DNA from: Sphingobium sp. CAP-1
Lineage (GTDB): Bacteria > Pseudomonadota > Alphaproteobacteria > Sphingomonadales > Sphingomonadaceae
DNA length: 64,000 nucleotides
Direction: 5' to 3'
Assembly (NCBI RefSeq): GCF_009720145.1
Contig: NZ_CP046252.1
Span: forward strand, 1,302,001 to 1,366,000
Shown piece by piece: positions 50,127-59,178 of the stretch; the first letter of the stretch is position 1; each line of letters starts with the position of its first letter. A program made the position numbers and the translations under genes. A model generated the notes under the pieces. It ran no database searches and had not been told where the DNA came from. It was given only the letters and a program-made list of their open reading frames with translations.

Positions 50127-50876
50127 ATGCCCCGCCCCCTTCCCCTGCTCGGCCTCGCGCTTGCCGGCCTTGCCCTGTCCACCAGCGCCTGTTCGCGCAC
50201 CGACGAGACGCCGGCCGCCGACAGCGTGGCGGGCGCCGCGCAGGACTGGTCGGCACTCAAGGATTTCGACGCGATCGAGGCGACCGGGCCGGACAATGTC
50301 GCCGTCACCATCGGCAGCGCCTTTGCGGTCAGGGCCGATGGCGACGCGACGGCGGTGGCCGACCTCGACATACAGGTGAAGGGCGGCAAGCTGGTCATCG
50401 GCCGCAAGTCGAAGGGCGACTGGAGCTGGGGCAGCAAGGGAAGCGACAAGGGCGCGACCGTCCATGTCACCATGCCCGCGATCAGGGCAGCGGACCTGAC
50501 CGGCGCGGGCGATTTCGATCTCGACCGGGCGCAGGGCGACAGCCTGTCCCTCTCGCTCACCGGCGCGGGCGATTTCCATATCGGCGCGGTGACGCTCAAA
50601 ACGCTCGCCATCGACATTACCGGCGCGGGATCGGTCAAGATCGCCGGGGCGGCCGACAGCGCCAAATTGTCGATCACCGGCGCGGGCGACATCGATGCGG
50701 CGGCACTGAACGTCGCCACCGCAGACATAGCGATCCTCGGCGCGGGCGACATCGACATTGCCTCCGACGGTCAGGTCGCTATCAGCATCATGGGACCGGG
50801 CGACGTGACGGTGAAGGGCAAGGCGCAATGCACGACCAAGGGTGTAGGACCGGGCGAGGCGCGCTGCGCGCCCTGA
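50127..50876 (+). CDS. DUF2807 (head GIN domain) lipoprotein-like protein, copy 1
   Basis: 249 aa. Start at 50127 with Shine-Dalgarno GAGGAGA. Signal peptide PLLGLALAGLALSTSACS, probably a lipoprotein. The body is a DUF2807 beta-helix in which the step TGAGD (SLTGAGDFHIG, DITGAGSVKIA, SITGAGDIDAA) recurs about every 20-24 residues. Function unknown; family members are envelope proteins. The second GIN-domain gene follows 20 bp later. Confidence 0.86.
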   Translation: MPRPLPLLGLALAGLALSTSACSRTDETPAADSVAGAAQDWSALKDFDAIEATGPDNVAVTIGSAFAVRADGDATAVADLDIQVKGGKLVIGRKSKGDWSWGSKGSDKGATVHVTMPAIRAADLTGAGDFDLDRAQGDSLSLSLTGAGDFHIGAVTLKTLAIDITGAGSVKIAGAADSAKLSITGAGDIDAAALNVATADIAILGAGDIDIASDGQVAISIMGPGDVTVKGKAQCTTKGVGPGEARCAP

Positions 50877-50896
50877 TCGGCGCGGGGCGGAAATTG

Positions 50897-51658
50897 ATGC
50901 AGTGTGTTCCCGCGCAGGCGGGAACCCAGTCCAAACCGTGGGGCCGCCTCCTCGCCTTCGCGGGCGCAGGCAACGCCCTCATAGTGATCGCCTCCCTCCT
51001 CGCCGCCGCCCCTGCCAGCGCGGCGACGCGCGGCTTCACCATCACCAGTTTCGACGCGATCCGGGTCGACGCCCCGGTCAGCGTCATCCTGACCACCGGC
51101 ATGGGCGTGTCGGCGCGGGCCGATGGCGATCAGGCCGCGCTCGACCGGCTGAAAGTCGATATATCGGGCCGACTGCTCATCATCAGCATGAGCCGGCCAG
51201 CGGCGGGCGAGAAGCGCAGCGGCGTGGCGACGCTACGCCTGTCGACCGGCGCGCTGGAGCGGGTGGTGCTGACCGGCGGCGGATCAATCGCGATCGACCG
51301 GATGAAGGGGCTGCGCGGCGAAATATTGCTGGGCGGCAATGGCGACATCGGCGTCGCCGATGTGCAACTGGACCAGATCGACGTGGCGCTGGCCGGCGGC
51401 GGCCGGGTGACGCTGGCCGGCCGCGCGGGCGTCGCCACTATCCGCGTCACCGGCCCCGGCGCCGTCGTCGCCGCCCCCCTGCGCGCGCGCCAGACCAGCA
51501 TCACCAGCGACGGCCCCGGCAGCGTCGCCCTGACCGCCGATGTCACCGCGAAAGTGACCGCCAGCGGCTCCGGCGACGTAACGATCGCGGGCAAGGCCGC
51601 ATGCAGCGTGGACAATCGCGGCGTGGGCCGGGTGCTGTGCGGGGGCGAGGGGTATTGA
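50897..51658 (+). CDS. DUF2807 (head GIN domain) exported protein, copy 2, N-terminus built on a repeat
   Basis: 253 aa. From the ATG at 50897 the protein begins MQCVPAQAGTQSKPWGR, followed by a hydrophobic stretch to AAAPASA (signal peptide) and a DUF2807 beta-helix (FTITSFDAIRVDAPVSVILT ... GGGSIAIDRMKG ... DVTIAGKAACSVDN). The first 23 codons coincide with a 42-bp-class inverted repeat, so the signal peptide n-region is repeat-derived. A GTG at 50984 would avoid the repeat but leave almost no n-region. Paired with the GIN protein upstream. Confidence 0.8.
   Translation: MQCVPAQAGTQSKPWGRLLAFAGAGNALIVIASLLAAAPASAATRGFTITSFDAIRVDAPVSVILTTGMGVSARADGDQAALDRLKVDISGRLLIISMSRPAAGEKRSGVATLRLSTGALERVVLTGGGSIAIDRMKGLRGEILLGGNGDIGVADVQLDQIDVALAGGGRVTLAGRAGVATIRVTGPGAVVAAPLRARQTSITSDGPGSVALTADVTAKVTASGSGDVTIAGKAACSVDNRGVGRVLCGGEGY
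50904..50964. repeat. 42-bp-class inverted repeat lying inside a coding region
   Basis: Left arm GTGTTCCCGCGCAGGCGGGA (from 50904, running on to 50930) and right core CGCCTTCGCGGG (50953-50964). The core offset (50911 to 50953) is exactly 42 bp, as in the intergenic copies, but the right arm outside the 12-bp core is diverged. It overlaps the 5' end of the second GIN-domain gene. Confidence 0.7.
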
Positions 51659-51797
51659 GGGGGGGCTTTGGAGTGAAAAGGCCCGACGACGGTGTGAACT
51701 TCGCCTGCTGCCCCGCACCCCCGCCCCGTCCGCTTGCTTATCGAAAATTTTACCAGCCGGGCGCTAGATAAGCGGCAGTTTTGATAGCCGGGTTTCC

Positions 51798-53072
51798 ATG
51801 ATGCGCCTCTTTTCCGCCCTTCTCCTCCTTGCGGCGCTGGCCGTGCCGCAGCCGGCGCTGGCGCAGGTGGCGGCGGCCGATAGCGGCGATACCGGCTGGC
51901 TGATCCTGTGCGCGTTGCTGCTGCTGCTGGCGGCGCTGCCGGGGTTGATGCTGCGCCATGCGGCGCAGGTGAATGTGCGCGGCGCGCTGTCGGTGACGGC
52001 GCAGGGCGCGGCGGTCGTGGCGCTGGCCTCGCTCGGCTGGGCGATCGCCGGCTATAGCCTGACCTATGCGCCGGGCGGCGACTGGATCGGGGGGGGCGCC
52101 AATCTGCTGCTCGCCAATCTGGGGCAGTTGCGCGACGGGCTGACCATGCCCGAATCGGCCTTCGTCCTGTTCCAGTTGGCGCTCGTCCTGCTCGCCGCCG
52201 GGTTGCTGGTCGGCGCGGTGGCGGAGCGGACGCCGATCGGCTGGTGGATGCTGTTCACCCCGCTCTGGCTGCTGCTGGTCTATGTGCCGGTCGCCCATGC
52301 CGCCTGGGCGGGCGGATGGCTGGCCAATCTGGGCGTCATGGATTTTGCCGGCGGGCTGGTGGTGCATGGGCTGGCGGGCTTTTCCGCGCTGGCGCTGGCG
52401 CTGATCGTGGGGGCGCGGCGGGCGAAGTCCGATCCGGGCCATGCGCCGGTGCTGGGGATGGCCGGCGGCGCCTTGCTGTGGATCGGCCTGTCGGGTGCGG
52501 TCGGCGGCTGGGCGCTGGGCGCGACCGACGACGCCGCGACCGCTATCCTCAACCATCATTTCGCCGCCTGCGCCGCCGCGCTGACATGGGCCTTGCTCGA
52601 CAAATTGCTGGGCGCACGCAGCAGCGCGACCGGCATCGCATCGGGGGCGCTGGCCGGGATCGCCGCCATCGCCGCCTCGGCCGCATTGGTCGGGACCGGG
52701 GGCGCGATGCTGATCGGCGCGCTTGCCGCCCTGGTCTGCCGGCTGGCCACGGGCCTTGTCGGCCGGTGGATCGACGATGGCGCAAATGTCTTTGTGATCC
52801 ATGGGCTTGGCGGCGTCACCGGCGCCTTGCTGTTGCCGTTCTTCGTCCTGCCACTGCTGGGCGGGGTCGGGTTTGAAGGGTCGATCAGCCTGTCGGACGC
52901 ATTGCTCAGCCAGGTCATCGGCGTGGTCGTGGTCGCGCTCTGGGCGATGGTCGGCAGCGCGATCGCCGCGCTGATGGCCTCGCTCCTCATCCCGATGCGG
53001 GTCAGCACGCAGGTCGAGGCCGAAGGGCTGGACGCCGCGCAGCATGGCCAACAGGGCTGGGATTTCCGATAA
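51798..53072 (+). CDS. ammonium transporter (Amt/Rh family) homologue, divergent
   Basis: 424 aa, signal peptide-like N-terminus (LLLLAALAVPQPALAQ) and about 11 membrane helices. The family block HAAWAGGWLANLGVMDFAGG with VVHGLAGFSALALAL keeps the first pore His, and VFVIHGLGGVTGALLLPFF keeps the second. The region usually read as WFGFN is WIGLSG, so an outer-gate aromatic is replaced. No glnK gene adjoins, although amt is normally paired with one. Transport of ammonium is probable but not certain. Confidence 0.8.
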   Translation: MMRLFSALLLLAALAVPQPALAQVAAADSGDTGWLILCALLLLLAALPGLMLRHAAQVNVRGALSVTAQGAAVVALASLGWAIAGYSLTYAPGGDWIGGGANLLLANLGQLRDGLTMPESAFVLFQLALVLLAAGLLVGAVAERTPIGWWMLFTPLWLLLVYVPVAHAAWAGGWLANLGVMDFAGGLVVHGLAGFSALALALIVGARRAKSDPGHAPVLGMAGGALLWIGLSGAVGGWALGATDDAATAILNHHFAACAAALTWALLDKLLGARSSATGIASGALAGIAAIAASAALVGTGGAMLIGALAALVCRLATGLVGRWIDDGANVFVIHGLGGVTGALLLPFFVLPLLGGVGFEGSISLSDALLSQVIGVVVVALWAMVGSAIAALMASLLIPMRVSTQVEAEGLDAAQHGQQGWDFR

Positions 53073-53076
53073 GGCC

Positions 53077-53925
53077 ATGGGCGTCGCCGTCGCCATCTTC
53101 GCTCATCAGGAGGAACGGCGGATCGCGCTCTGCCTCGCCTCGCTGCCGCTCGACCGGCCGGATACGTGCTTCCATGTGCTGGTGAACGGCACGACCGACG
53201 CGACGGTCGAACGGGCGCGGGCGGCGGCGGGCGGGCGGGCGAATATCATCGTCCACGACATCGCGCAGGGCGGCAAGTCGCGCACCTGGAACCATGCCGT
53301 CCACACGCTGTTGACCGGGGACGAGGAGGCGGTGATCTTCCTGGATGGCGACGCGGAGATTGTGGCGGGGTCGTTCGACGCGCTGCTGGCGGACCTCGCC
53401 GCCCATCCGCACGCCAATGCGGCGGCAGGGATGCCGATGAACGGGCGCATGGCGGAAGCCTATCGGCGGGGTCTGCGGGCCGAAGGCGGGCTGTTCGGCG
53501 ATCTCTATGCATTGTCGGGGCGCTTCGTCGCGGCGATCCGGGCGCGCGGGCTGCGCCTGCCCGACGATCTGATCGGCGACGATGGGCTGGTCGCCGCCTG
53601 GGCGCATACCGACCTGAAAGACGACAGCCACTGGGTGCATGACCGGGTCTTGGCGTGCGAAGGCGCGGGCTTCATCGCCGAGCAAGTGAGCCTCGCCCGC
53701 CCCGCGACATGGGCGATGCAATATAAGCGGCTCATCAATTATTCAGTCCGCTTCTTCCAGAACCGGATCGTATCGGACATCATGACGCGCGAGGGGCCAT
53801 CCGGCCTCCCCGCGCGCCTGTCGAGCCTTTATGGCGAATGGCTCCCCCGCTGGCGTCCACGCCCCGGTCTTACCGGATGGTTCGACCGGAAAGCGCTTGC
53901 CCGGATGCGGGCGGCCGCCGGTTAA
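53077..53925 (+). CDS. glycosyltransferase family 2 protein
   Basis: 282 aa, GT-A fold. N-terminal nucleotide-sugar half starts GVAVAIFAHQEERRIALCLA, with VLVNGTTDATVERARAA and the DxD-type motif in AVIFLDGDAEIVAGSFDALL. A second acidic block is LPDDLIGDDGLVAAWAHTDL. The ATG at 53077 is 5 bp after the amt stop; an in-frame ATG at 53044 lies inside amt. It may act on envelope or exopolysaccharide sugars; the acceptor is unknown. Its stop overlaps the convergent transporter gene by 4 bp. Confidence 0.85.
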   Translation: MGVAVAIFAHQEERRIALCLASLPLDRPDTCFHVLVNGTTDATVERARAAAGGRANIIVHDIAQGGKSRTWNHAVHTLLTGDEEAVIFLDGDAEIVAGSFDALLADLAAHPHANAAAGMPMNGRMAEAYRRGLRAEGGLFGDLYALSGRFVAAIRARGLRLPDDLIGDDGLVAAWAHTDLKDDSHWVHDRVLACEGAGFIAEQVSLARPATWAMQYKRLINYSVRFFQNRIVSDIMTREGPSGLPARLSSLYGEWLPRWRPRPGLTGWFDRKALARMRAAAG

Positions 53926-55253
53926 CGGTCGCGGCCCGCCAGTTCCTTGTTGACGTAGAGCGCCACCATCGTCGCCACCGCGCCCGACAGCAGATAGATG
54001 CCCGACGCGGCCAGGCCGAACTTCACCGACAGCAGCAGCGCCAGCAGCGGCGCGAAGCCCGCCCCGACCAGCCAGGCAAGGTCGGATGTCAGCGCGGAAC
54101 TGGTATAGCGCGCCTCGGTCGCGAAGTTGGACGCCACGACGCCCGACGACTGGCCGAAGGACAGGCCCAGCAGCATGAAGCCCAGGATCATGAAGGCGAC
54201 TTCGCCCAGTTCCCCGCCATTGAGCAGCAGCGGCGCCATCAGCGCGAAGATCGCAATGCCGAGCGCGGACCAGCCGAGCAGCGAGCGACGGCCGATCTGG
54301 TCGGCGATGAAGCCCGACACGACGATGGCGAGCAGGCCGACCGACGCACCGATCATCTCGATGATGAGAAAGCGGTTGAGCGGCTGGTCGGTGTAGAGTG
54401 CGACCCAGCAGAGCGGGAACACCGTGACCATGTGGAACAGAGCGAAGCTGGCCAGCGGAGCGAAGGCGCCGATGACGATGTTGCGCCCTTCGGCCCTGAG
54501 CGTCGGCAGCACCGGCGAGGGCTGAAGATCCTTCTGCTCGAACAACCGTTCGAACTCATGCGTCACGACGATGCGCAGACGGGCGAACAGCGCCACGACA
54601 TTGATCGCGAAAGCGACGAAGAAGGGATAGCGCCAGCCCCAGTCGAGGAAGTCGGCTTCGGTCAGGGTGAGCAGGAAGAAGGCGAACAGGCCGCTCGCCA
54701 CGATCAGCGCCAGCGGCGCGCCAAGTTGCGGCACCATCGCATACCAGCCGCGCTGGTGGCGCGGGGCGTTGAGCGACAGGAGCGAGGCGAGGCCGTCCCA
54801 TGTGCCACCCAGCGCAATGCCCTGCGCGGCGCGCAGCAGGATCAGCACGACGGCGGCATAATGGCCAATCGTCGCATAACCGGGCATGAAAGCGATCGAC
54901 GCGGTCGACCCGCCCAGCAGGAACAAGGCGGCGGTCAGCTTCGTGCCGCGGCCATAGCGCCGGTCGATCGCCATGAAGATCAGCGACCCGATCGGCCGGG
55001 TGATGAAGGCCACGGCGAAGATGGCGAAGGAATAGAGTGTGCCGGTCAGCGGGTCCACATAGGGAAAGACCAGGCTGGGAAACACGATCACCGACGCAAT
55101 GGCGTAGACGAAGAAGTCGAAAAATTCGGAGGTGCGACCGATAATGACCCCGATGGAAATGTCCCCCGGCGCAATGGAATGGTCGCGCGCATTGATCCTG
55201 CGCGCATCATCCTCAAGTGGCGTGGAGGTGAAGGCAATGGCCCCAGAACTCAT
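53922..55253 (-). CDS. MFS transporter, metabolite:H+ symporter (MHS) type
   Basis: 443 aa with 12 membrane helices. MHS/MFS features are GVIIGRTSEFFDFFVYAIAS at the start, FITRPIGSLIFMAIDRRYGR (loop 2-3) and RAAQGIALGGTWDGLASLLS. It probably imports an organic acid or betaine with protons. Start at 55253 (MSSGAIAFTSTPL) is favoured because AAGGAG lies 9 bp upstream; an ATG at 55259 is only 3 bp from it. Divergent from cyoA. Confidence 0.88.
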   Translation of the reverse strand: MSSGAIAFTSTPLEDDARRINARDHSIAPGDISIGVIIGRTSEFFDFFVYAIASVIVFPSLVFPYVDPLTGTLYSFAIFAVAFITRPIGSLIFMAIDRRYGRGTKLTAALFLLGGSTASIAFMPGYATIGHYAAVVLILLRAAQGIALGGTWDGLASLLSLNAPRHQRGWYAMVPQLGAPLALIVASGLFAFFLLTLTEADFLDWGWRYPFFVAFAINVVALFARLRIVVTHEFERLFEQKDLQPSPVLPTLRAEGRNIVIGAFAPLASFALFHMVTVFPLCWVALYTDQPLNRFLIIEMIGASVGLLAIVVSGFIADQIGRRSLLGWSALGIAIFALMAPLLLNGGELGEVAFMILGFMLLGLSFGQSSGVVASNFATEARYTSSALTSDLAWLVGAGFAPLLALLLSVKFGLAASGIYLLSGAVATMVALYVNKELAGRDR

Positions 55254-55440
55254 AGACATCCGCTCCTTGGCTAGGCCACCGGGGCGGTTTTCCGTTCTGC
55301 CAGTGACCGTGGAATGGCAGCATAACAGAAAAGCCGCAGAGTCTAAGCAGTATCCCACATCCCAAACATTTTTTGCGTCCGCACACAATTGGACAAATTG
55401 CCCACTGGCCGACTCTGTGCGGACTCGTTAGGCGCGCGCC
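55254..55440. promoter_or_regulatory. divergent promoter region, MHS transporter / cyo operon
   Basis: This 187-bp gap must carry both promoters. It holds CTGCCA-N12-TGGCAG around 55300 and a longer imperfect pair CCGCAGAGTC / GACTCTGTGCGG flanking an AT-rich stretch, possible regulator sites. TTGGAC before the cyoA start may be a -35 element. No experimental or consensus match could be fixed. Confidence 0.35.
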
Positions 55441-56619
55441 ATGGCTAACCCTCCCTCCCCCAACTGGATCAGGCGTTTGCGCTGGTCCGCTCCGATTCTT
55501 GCGGCGCCGCTGGCGGGCTGCAACTGGGTCGTGATGAACCCGTCGGGCGATATTGCAGTGCAGCAGCGCGATCTGATCCTGATCTCGACCGCGCTGATGC
55601 TGCTGATCGTCATCCCCGTCATGGCGATGGTCGTGTGGTTCGCGGTGCGCTATCGCGCCACGAACGACGCGACGCAGCAGGACTATGATCCCGACTGGGA
55701 TCACAGCACCAAGCTGGAACTGCTGATCTGGTCGGCCCCGCTGCTGATCATCATCGCGCTGGGCGCGCTGACCTGGGTCAGCACCCACAAGCTGGACCCC
55801 TATCGCCCGCTCGACCGGATCGACGCAAAGACCGCGATCGACCCGAAGGTCAAGCCGCTGACCGTCCAGGTCGTCGCGCTCGACTGGAAATGGCTGTTCA
55901 TCTACCCGGACCTGGGGGTGGCTACCGTCAATGAACTGGCGTTGCCGACCAATGTTCCGGTCCGCTTCGACATCACCGCTTCGACCGTGATGAACAGCTT
56001 CTACGTGCCCGAACTGGCCGGCCAGATCTACGCCATGCCCGGTATGAAAACGCAGCTTCACGCCGTCGCCAACAAGCCGGTCAGCGGCACCGGCTTTTCC
56101 GCCAACTATTCGGGCGCGGGCTTCTCCCATATGCGCTTTGGCTACAAGGCGATGGATCAGGCCGGCTTCGACGCCTGGGTCGCCAAGGTGAAGGGCAGCC
56201 ATGCGGCGCTCGACCGCAATGTCTATCTGACACTCGCCAAGCCCAGCGAAAAGGCGCCCGTCGCCTATTACACCACCGCCGATCCCAAACTGTTCGACGC
56301 GGTCGTCAACCTGTGCCCCAAGCCCGGCCAGCGCTGCATGAGCGATCTGATGCACATCGACCAGATGGGCGGCGCGGGCAAGGAAGCGGCGAAGGAGACG
56401 CAGGGGCTTCAGTATGACTTTCCCAACAGCCATGTGATCGACCCGACCGAACAGGAAGAGGGCAAGCCAACCGCCCCGACGTTCCGGCCGCTGAAAATCA
56501 CTCCTCTCACAGCGGCGCTGACGCGCACGCGCAGCATCGGTAAGGCCCATGACTGGCACAATGACAACAGCACAGATGATCTTCGGTCGTCTGACATGGG
56601 ACAGTTTCCCATGGCATGA
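55441..56619 (+). CDS. cyoA: cytochrome bo3 quinol oxidase subunit II
   Basis: 392-aa lipoprotein (lipobox PLAGCNW) with two membrane helices (about residues 48-70 and 93-112), then a cupredoxin domain. It is a quinol oxidase, not a cytochrome c oxidase: where the CuA ligands CxxxC-H-M would lie the sequence reads NYSGAGFSHMRFGYKAMD, without Cys. Core blocks VVALDWKWLFIYPDLGVAT and VMNSFYVPELAGQIYAMPGM are typical CyoA. The C-terminal tail (about 60 residues) overlaps cyoB by 59 bp, so translation is coupled. Confidence 0.95.
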   Translation: MANPPSPNWIRRLRWSAPILAAPLAGCNWVVMNPSGDIAVQQRDLILISTALMLLIVIPVMAMVVWFAVRYRATNDATQQDYDPDWDHSTKLELLIWSAPLLIIIALGALTWVSTHKLDPYRPLDRIDAKTAIDPKVKPLTVQVVALDWKWLFIYPDLGVATVNELALPTNVPVRFDITASTVMNSFYVPELAGQIYAMPGMKTQLHAVANKPVSGTGFSANYSGAGFSHMRFGYKAMDQAGFDAWVAKVKGSHAALDRNVYLTLAKPSEKAPVAYYTTADPKLFDAVVNLCPKPGQRCMSDLMHIDQMGGAGKEAAKETQGLQYDFPNSHVIDPTEQEEGKPTAPTFRPLKITPLTAALTRTRSIGKAHDWHNDNSTDDLRSSDMGQFPMA

Positions 56620-58549
56620 GCCCATCGTCGTCGCGACCTTCGTCGCGGTGATGCTGGGCGGCGCGGCCGTCGTGGCGGCGCTCACCTATTTCAAGCTCTG
56701 GGGCTATCTCTGGAAGGAGTGGTTCACCAGCGTCGATCACAAGAAGATCGGCATCATGTATATGGTGCTGGGCCTCATCATGTTCCTGCGCGGCTTTGCC
56801 GACGCGGTGATGATGCGGTTGCAGCAGGCGCTGGCCTTCAACGGGTCGGAAGGGTATCTCAACGCCCACCATTATGACCAGGTGTTCACCGCCCATGGCG
56901 TGATCATGATCTTCTTCGTGGCGATGCCGTTCATCACCGGGTTGATGAACTATATCGTCCCGCTCCAGATCGGCGCGCGCGACGTCAGCTTCCCCTTCCT
57001 GAACAATTTCAGCTTCTGGATGACCACGGGCGGCGCGGTGCTGGTGATGGCTTCGCTGTTCCTGGGCGAGTTTGCCCAGACCGGCTGGCTCGCCTATCCG
57101 CCGCTGTCGGGGATCGACTATAGCCCGGCCACGGGTGTCGACTATTATATCTGGGCGTTGCAGGTGGCCGGTGTCGGCACGACCCTGTCAGGCATCAACC
57201 TGATCGCGACCATCGTGAAGATGCGCGCGCCGGGCATGAGCCTCATGAAGATGCCGGTGTTCACCTGGACCTCGCTCTGCGCGAACATCCTGATCGTCGC
57301 GTCCTTCCCGATCCTGACCGCCACGCTGGTCCTGCTCTCGCTCGACCGCTATGCCGGCACCAATTTCTTCACGAACGACTTCGGCGGCAACCCGATGATG
57401 TACGTGAACCTGATCTGGATCTGGGGCCACCCCGAAGTCTATATCCTCATCCTGCCGCTGTTCGGCGTCTTTTCGGAAGTCACCTCGACCTTCTCCGGCA
57501 AGCGCCTGTTCGGCTATACGTCCATGGTCTATGCGACCTGCTGCATCATGGTGCTGTCCTACCTCGTGTGGCTGCACCACTTCTTCACCATGGGTTCGGG
57601 CGCCAGCGTCAACAGCTTCTTCGGCATCACGACGATGATCATCTCGATCCCGACGGGCGCGAAGCTGTTCAACTGGCTGTTCACCATGTATCGCGGCCGG
57701 GTTCGCTTCGAACTGCCGATGATGTGGACCGTCGCCTTCATGCTGACCTTCACGGTCGGCGGCATGACCGGCGTGATGCTGGCGGTGCCGCCCGCGGACT
57801 TCGTGCTGCACAATTCGCTGTTCCTGATCGCGCATTTCCATAATGTGATCATCGGCGGCGTGCTGTTCGGCCTGTTCGCGGCGATCAACTATTGGTGGCC
57901 CAAGGCCTTCGGCTACAAGCTGAATGTCTTTTGGGGCAAGGTCAGCTTCTGGTGCTGGCAGGTCGGCTTCTGGATGGCCTTCACCCCGCTCTATATTCTG
58001 GGCTTCATGGGTGTGACCCGCCGGATGCGCGTGTTCGACGATCCCAGCTTGCAGATCTACTTCGTCATCGCCGCGATCGGCGCCGCCATCGTCGCGGCCG
58101 GCATCGGCGCGATGCTGCTCCAGTTCGCTGTCTCCATCTGGAAGCGCGACGAACTGAAGGTCGAAGGCGATCCGTGGGATGGCCGCACCCTGGAATGGGC
58201 AACCAGTTCGCCCCCGCCGGAATATAATTTCGCCTTCACCCCGGTCGTCTACGACACCGATAGCTGGGCCGACATGAAACGCCACGGCTACCAGCGTCCG
58301 CTGACCGGCTATCAGGCGATCCACATGCCCAGCAGCACCGGGACCGGCGTGATCCTGGCCGGCCTGGCCACGGTCTGCGGCTTCGCCCTGATCTGGTATA
58401 TGTGGTGGCTGGCCGGCCTCAGCTTCGTCGGCATGATCGGCTATGCGATCTTCCACACCTTCAACTACAAGCGCGACTTCTACATCCCGGTCGAGGATGT
58501 GACGCGCACCGAGGAAGAGCGTACGCGCATCCTCGCGGCGGGAGTCTGA
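56561..58549 (+). CDS. cyoB: cytochrome bo3 quinol oxidase subunit I
   Basis: 662-aa haem-copper oxidase subunit with about 15 membrane helices. Ligands seen: His in FTAHGVIMIFFVAMPFITGL (low-spin haem), His and cross-linked Tyr in WIWGHPEVYILILPLFG, the His-His pair in VWLHHFFTMGSG (CuB) and LFLIAHFHNVIIGG (haems). The start at 56561 (MTTAQMIFGRLTWDSFPWHE) is chosen over 56549 by family habit. It reduces oxygen with quinol electrons and pumps protons in the inner membrane. Confidence 0.96.
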   Translation: MTTAQMIFGRLTWDSFPWHEPIVVATFVAVMLGGAAVVAALTYFKLWGYLWKEWFTSVDHKKIGIMYMVLGLIMFLRGFADAVMMRLQQALAFNGSEGYLNAHHYDQVFTAHGVIMIFFVAMPFITGLMNYIVPLQIGARDVSFPFLNNFSFWMTTGGAVLVMASLFLGEFAQTGWLAYPPLSGIDYSPATGVDYYIWALQVAGVGTTLSGINLIATIVKMRAPGMSLMKMPVFTWTSLCANILIVASFPILTATLVLLSLDRYAGTNFFTNDFGGNPMMYVNLIWIWGHPEVYILILPLFGVFSEVTSTFSGKRLFGYTSMVYATCCIMVLSYLVWLHHFFTMGSGASVNSFFGITTMIISIPTGAKLFNWLFTMYRGRVRFELPMMWTVAFMLTFTVGGMTGVMLAVPPADFVLHNSLFLIAHFHNVIIGGVLFGLFAAINYWWPKAFGYKLNVFWGKVSFWCWQVGFWMAFTPLYILGFMGVTRRMRVFDDPSLQIYFVIAAIGAAIVAAGIGAMLLQFAVSIWKRDELKVEGDPWDGRTLEWATSSPPPEYNFAFTPVVYDTDSWADMKRHGYQRPLTGYQAIHMPSSTGTGVILAGLATVCGFALIWYMWWLAGLSFVGMIGYAIFHTFNYKRDFYIPVEDVTRTEEERTRILAAGV

Positions 58550-58554
58550 CACTC

Positions 58555-59178
58555 ATGAGCAGCGCAACTGCAAACACGGAACTTCGGGCATATCACCTGC
58601 CCGAAGAACCGCACCTCCACGAAGGTCACAGCACCATGCTGGGCTTCTGGATGTATCTGATGAGCGATTGCCTCATCTTCGCCATCCTGTTCGCCACCTA
58701 TGCCGTGCTGGGCGGCAATTTCGCCGGCGGCCCCGGCCCCAAGGATCTGTTCGACCTGCCGCTCGTCGCGATCAACACCGCGATGCTGCTGTTCTCGTCG
58801 ATCACCTATGGCTTCGCCATGCTGGCGATGGAAAAGAACAGGGTCAGCGCCACGCAGGGCTGGCTGCTGGTCACGCTGCTGTTCGGCGGCGCGTTCCTGT
58901 TCATCGAACTCTACGAATTCGCGCACCTCATTCATGAAGGCGCGGGTCCGTGGCGCAGCGCTTTCCTGTCGGCCTTCTTCACGCTGGTCGGCACGCACGG
59001 GCTGCATGTCACCTTCGGTTCGGTCTGGCTGATCACGCTGATGGTCCAGGTCGCGAAAAAGGGGCTGATCCCCGCCAACAAGCGCCGCCTGATGTGCCTG
59101 TCCATGTTCTGGCACTTCCTCGATGTCATCTGGATCGGCGTCTTTACCTTTGTCTATCTGATGGGAGTCGTGCGGTGA
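58555..59178 (+). CDS. cyoC: cytochrome bo3 quinol oxidase subunit III
   Basis: 207-aa membrane protein with five helices, subunit III of bo3 oxidases. Visible blocks are STMLGFWMYLMSDCLIFAIL, LFIELYEFAHLIHEGAGP and FFTLVGTHGLHVTFGSVWL, ending FWHFLDVIWIGVFTFVYLMG. Start at 58555, 5 bp after cyoB; the stop overlaps the GTG of cyoD (GTGA). Confidence 0.95.
   Translation: MSSATANTELRAYHLPEEPHLHEGHSTMLGFWMYLMSDCLIFAILFATYAVLGGNFAGGPGPKDLFDLPLVAINTAMLLFSSITYGFAMLAMEKNRVSATQGWLLVTLLFGGAFLFIELYEFAHLIHEGAGPWRSAFLSAFFTLVGTHGLHVTFGSVWLITLMVQVAKKGLIPANKRRLMCLSMFWHFLDVIWIGVFTFVYLMGVVR

Noticed and set aside
50090..50896. Long frame running into the second GIN gene (522 codons in total)
   Set aside because: The first half is an out-of-frame shadow of the first GIN-domain gene. 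Only the part from 50897 has a signal peptide and DUF2807 pattern.
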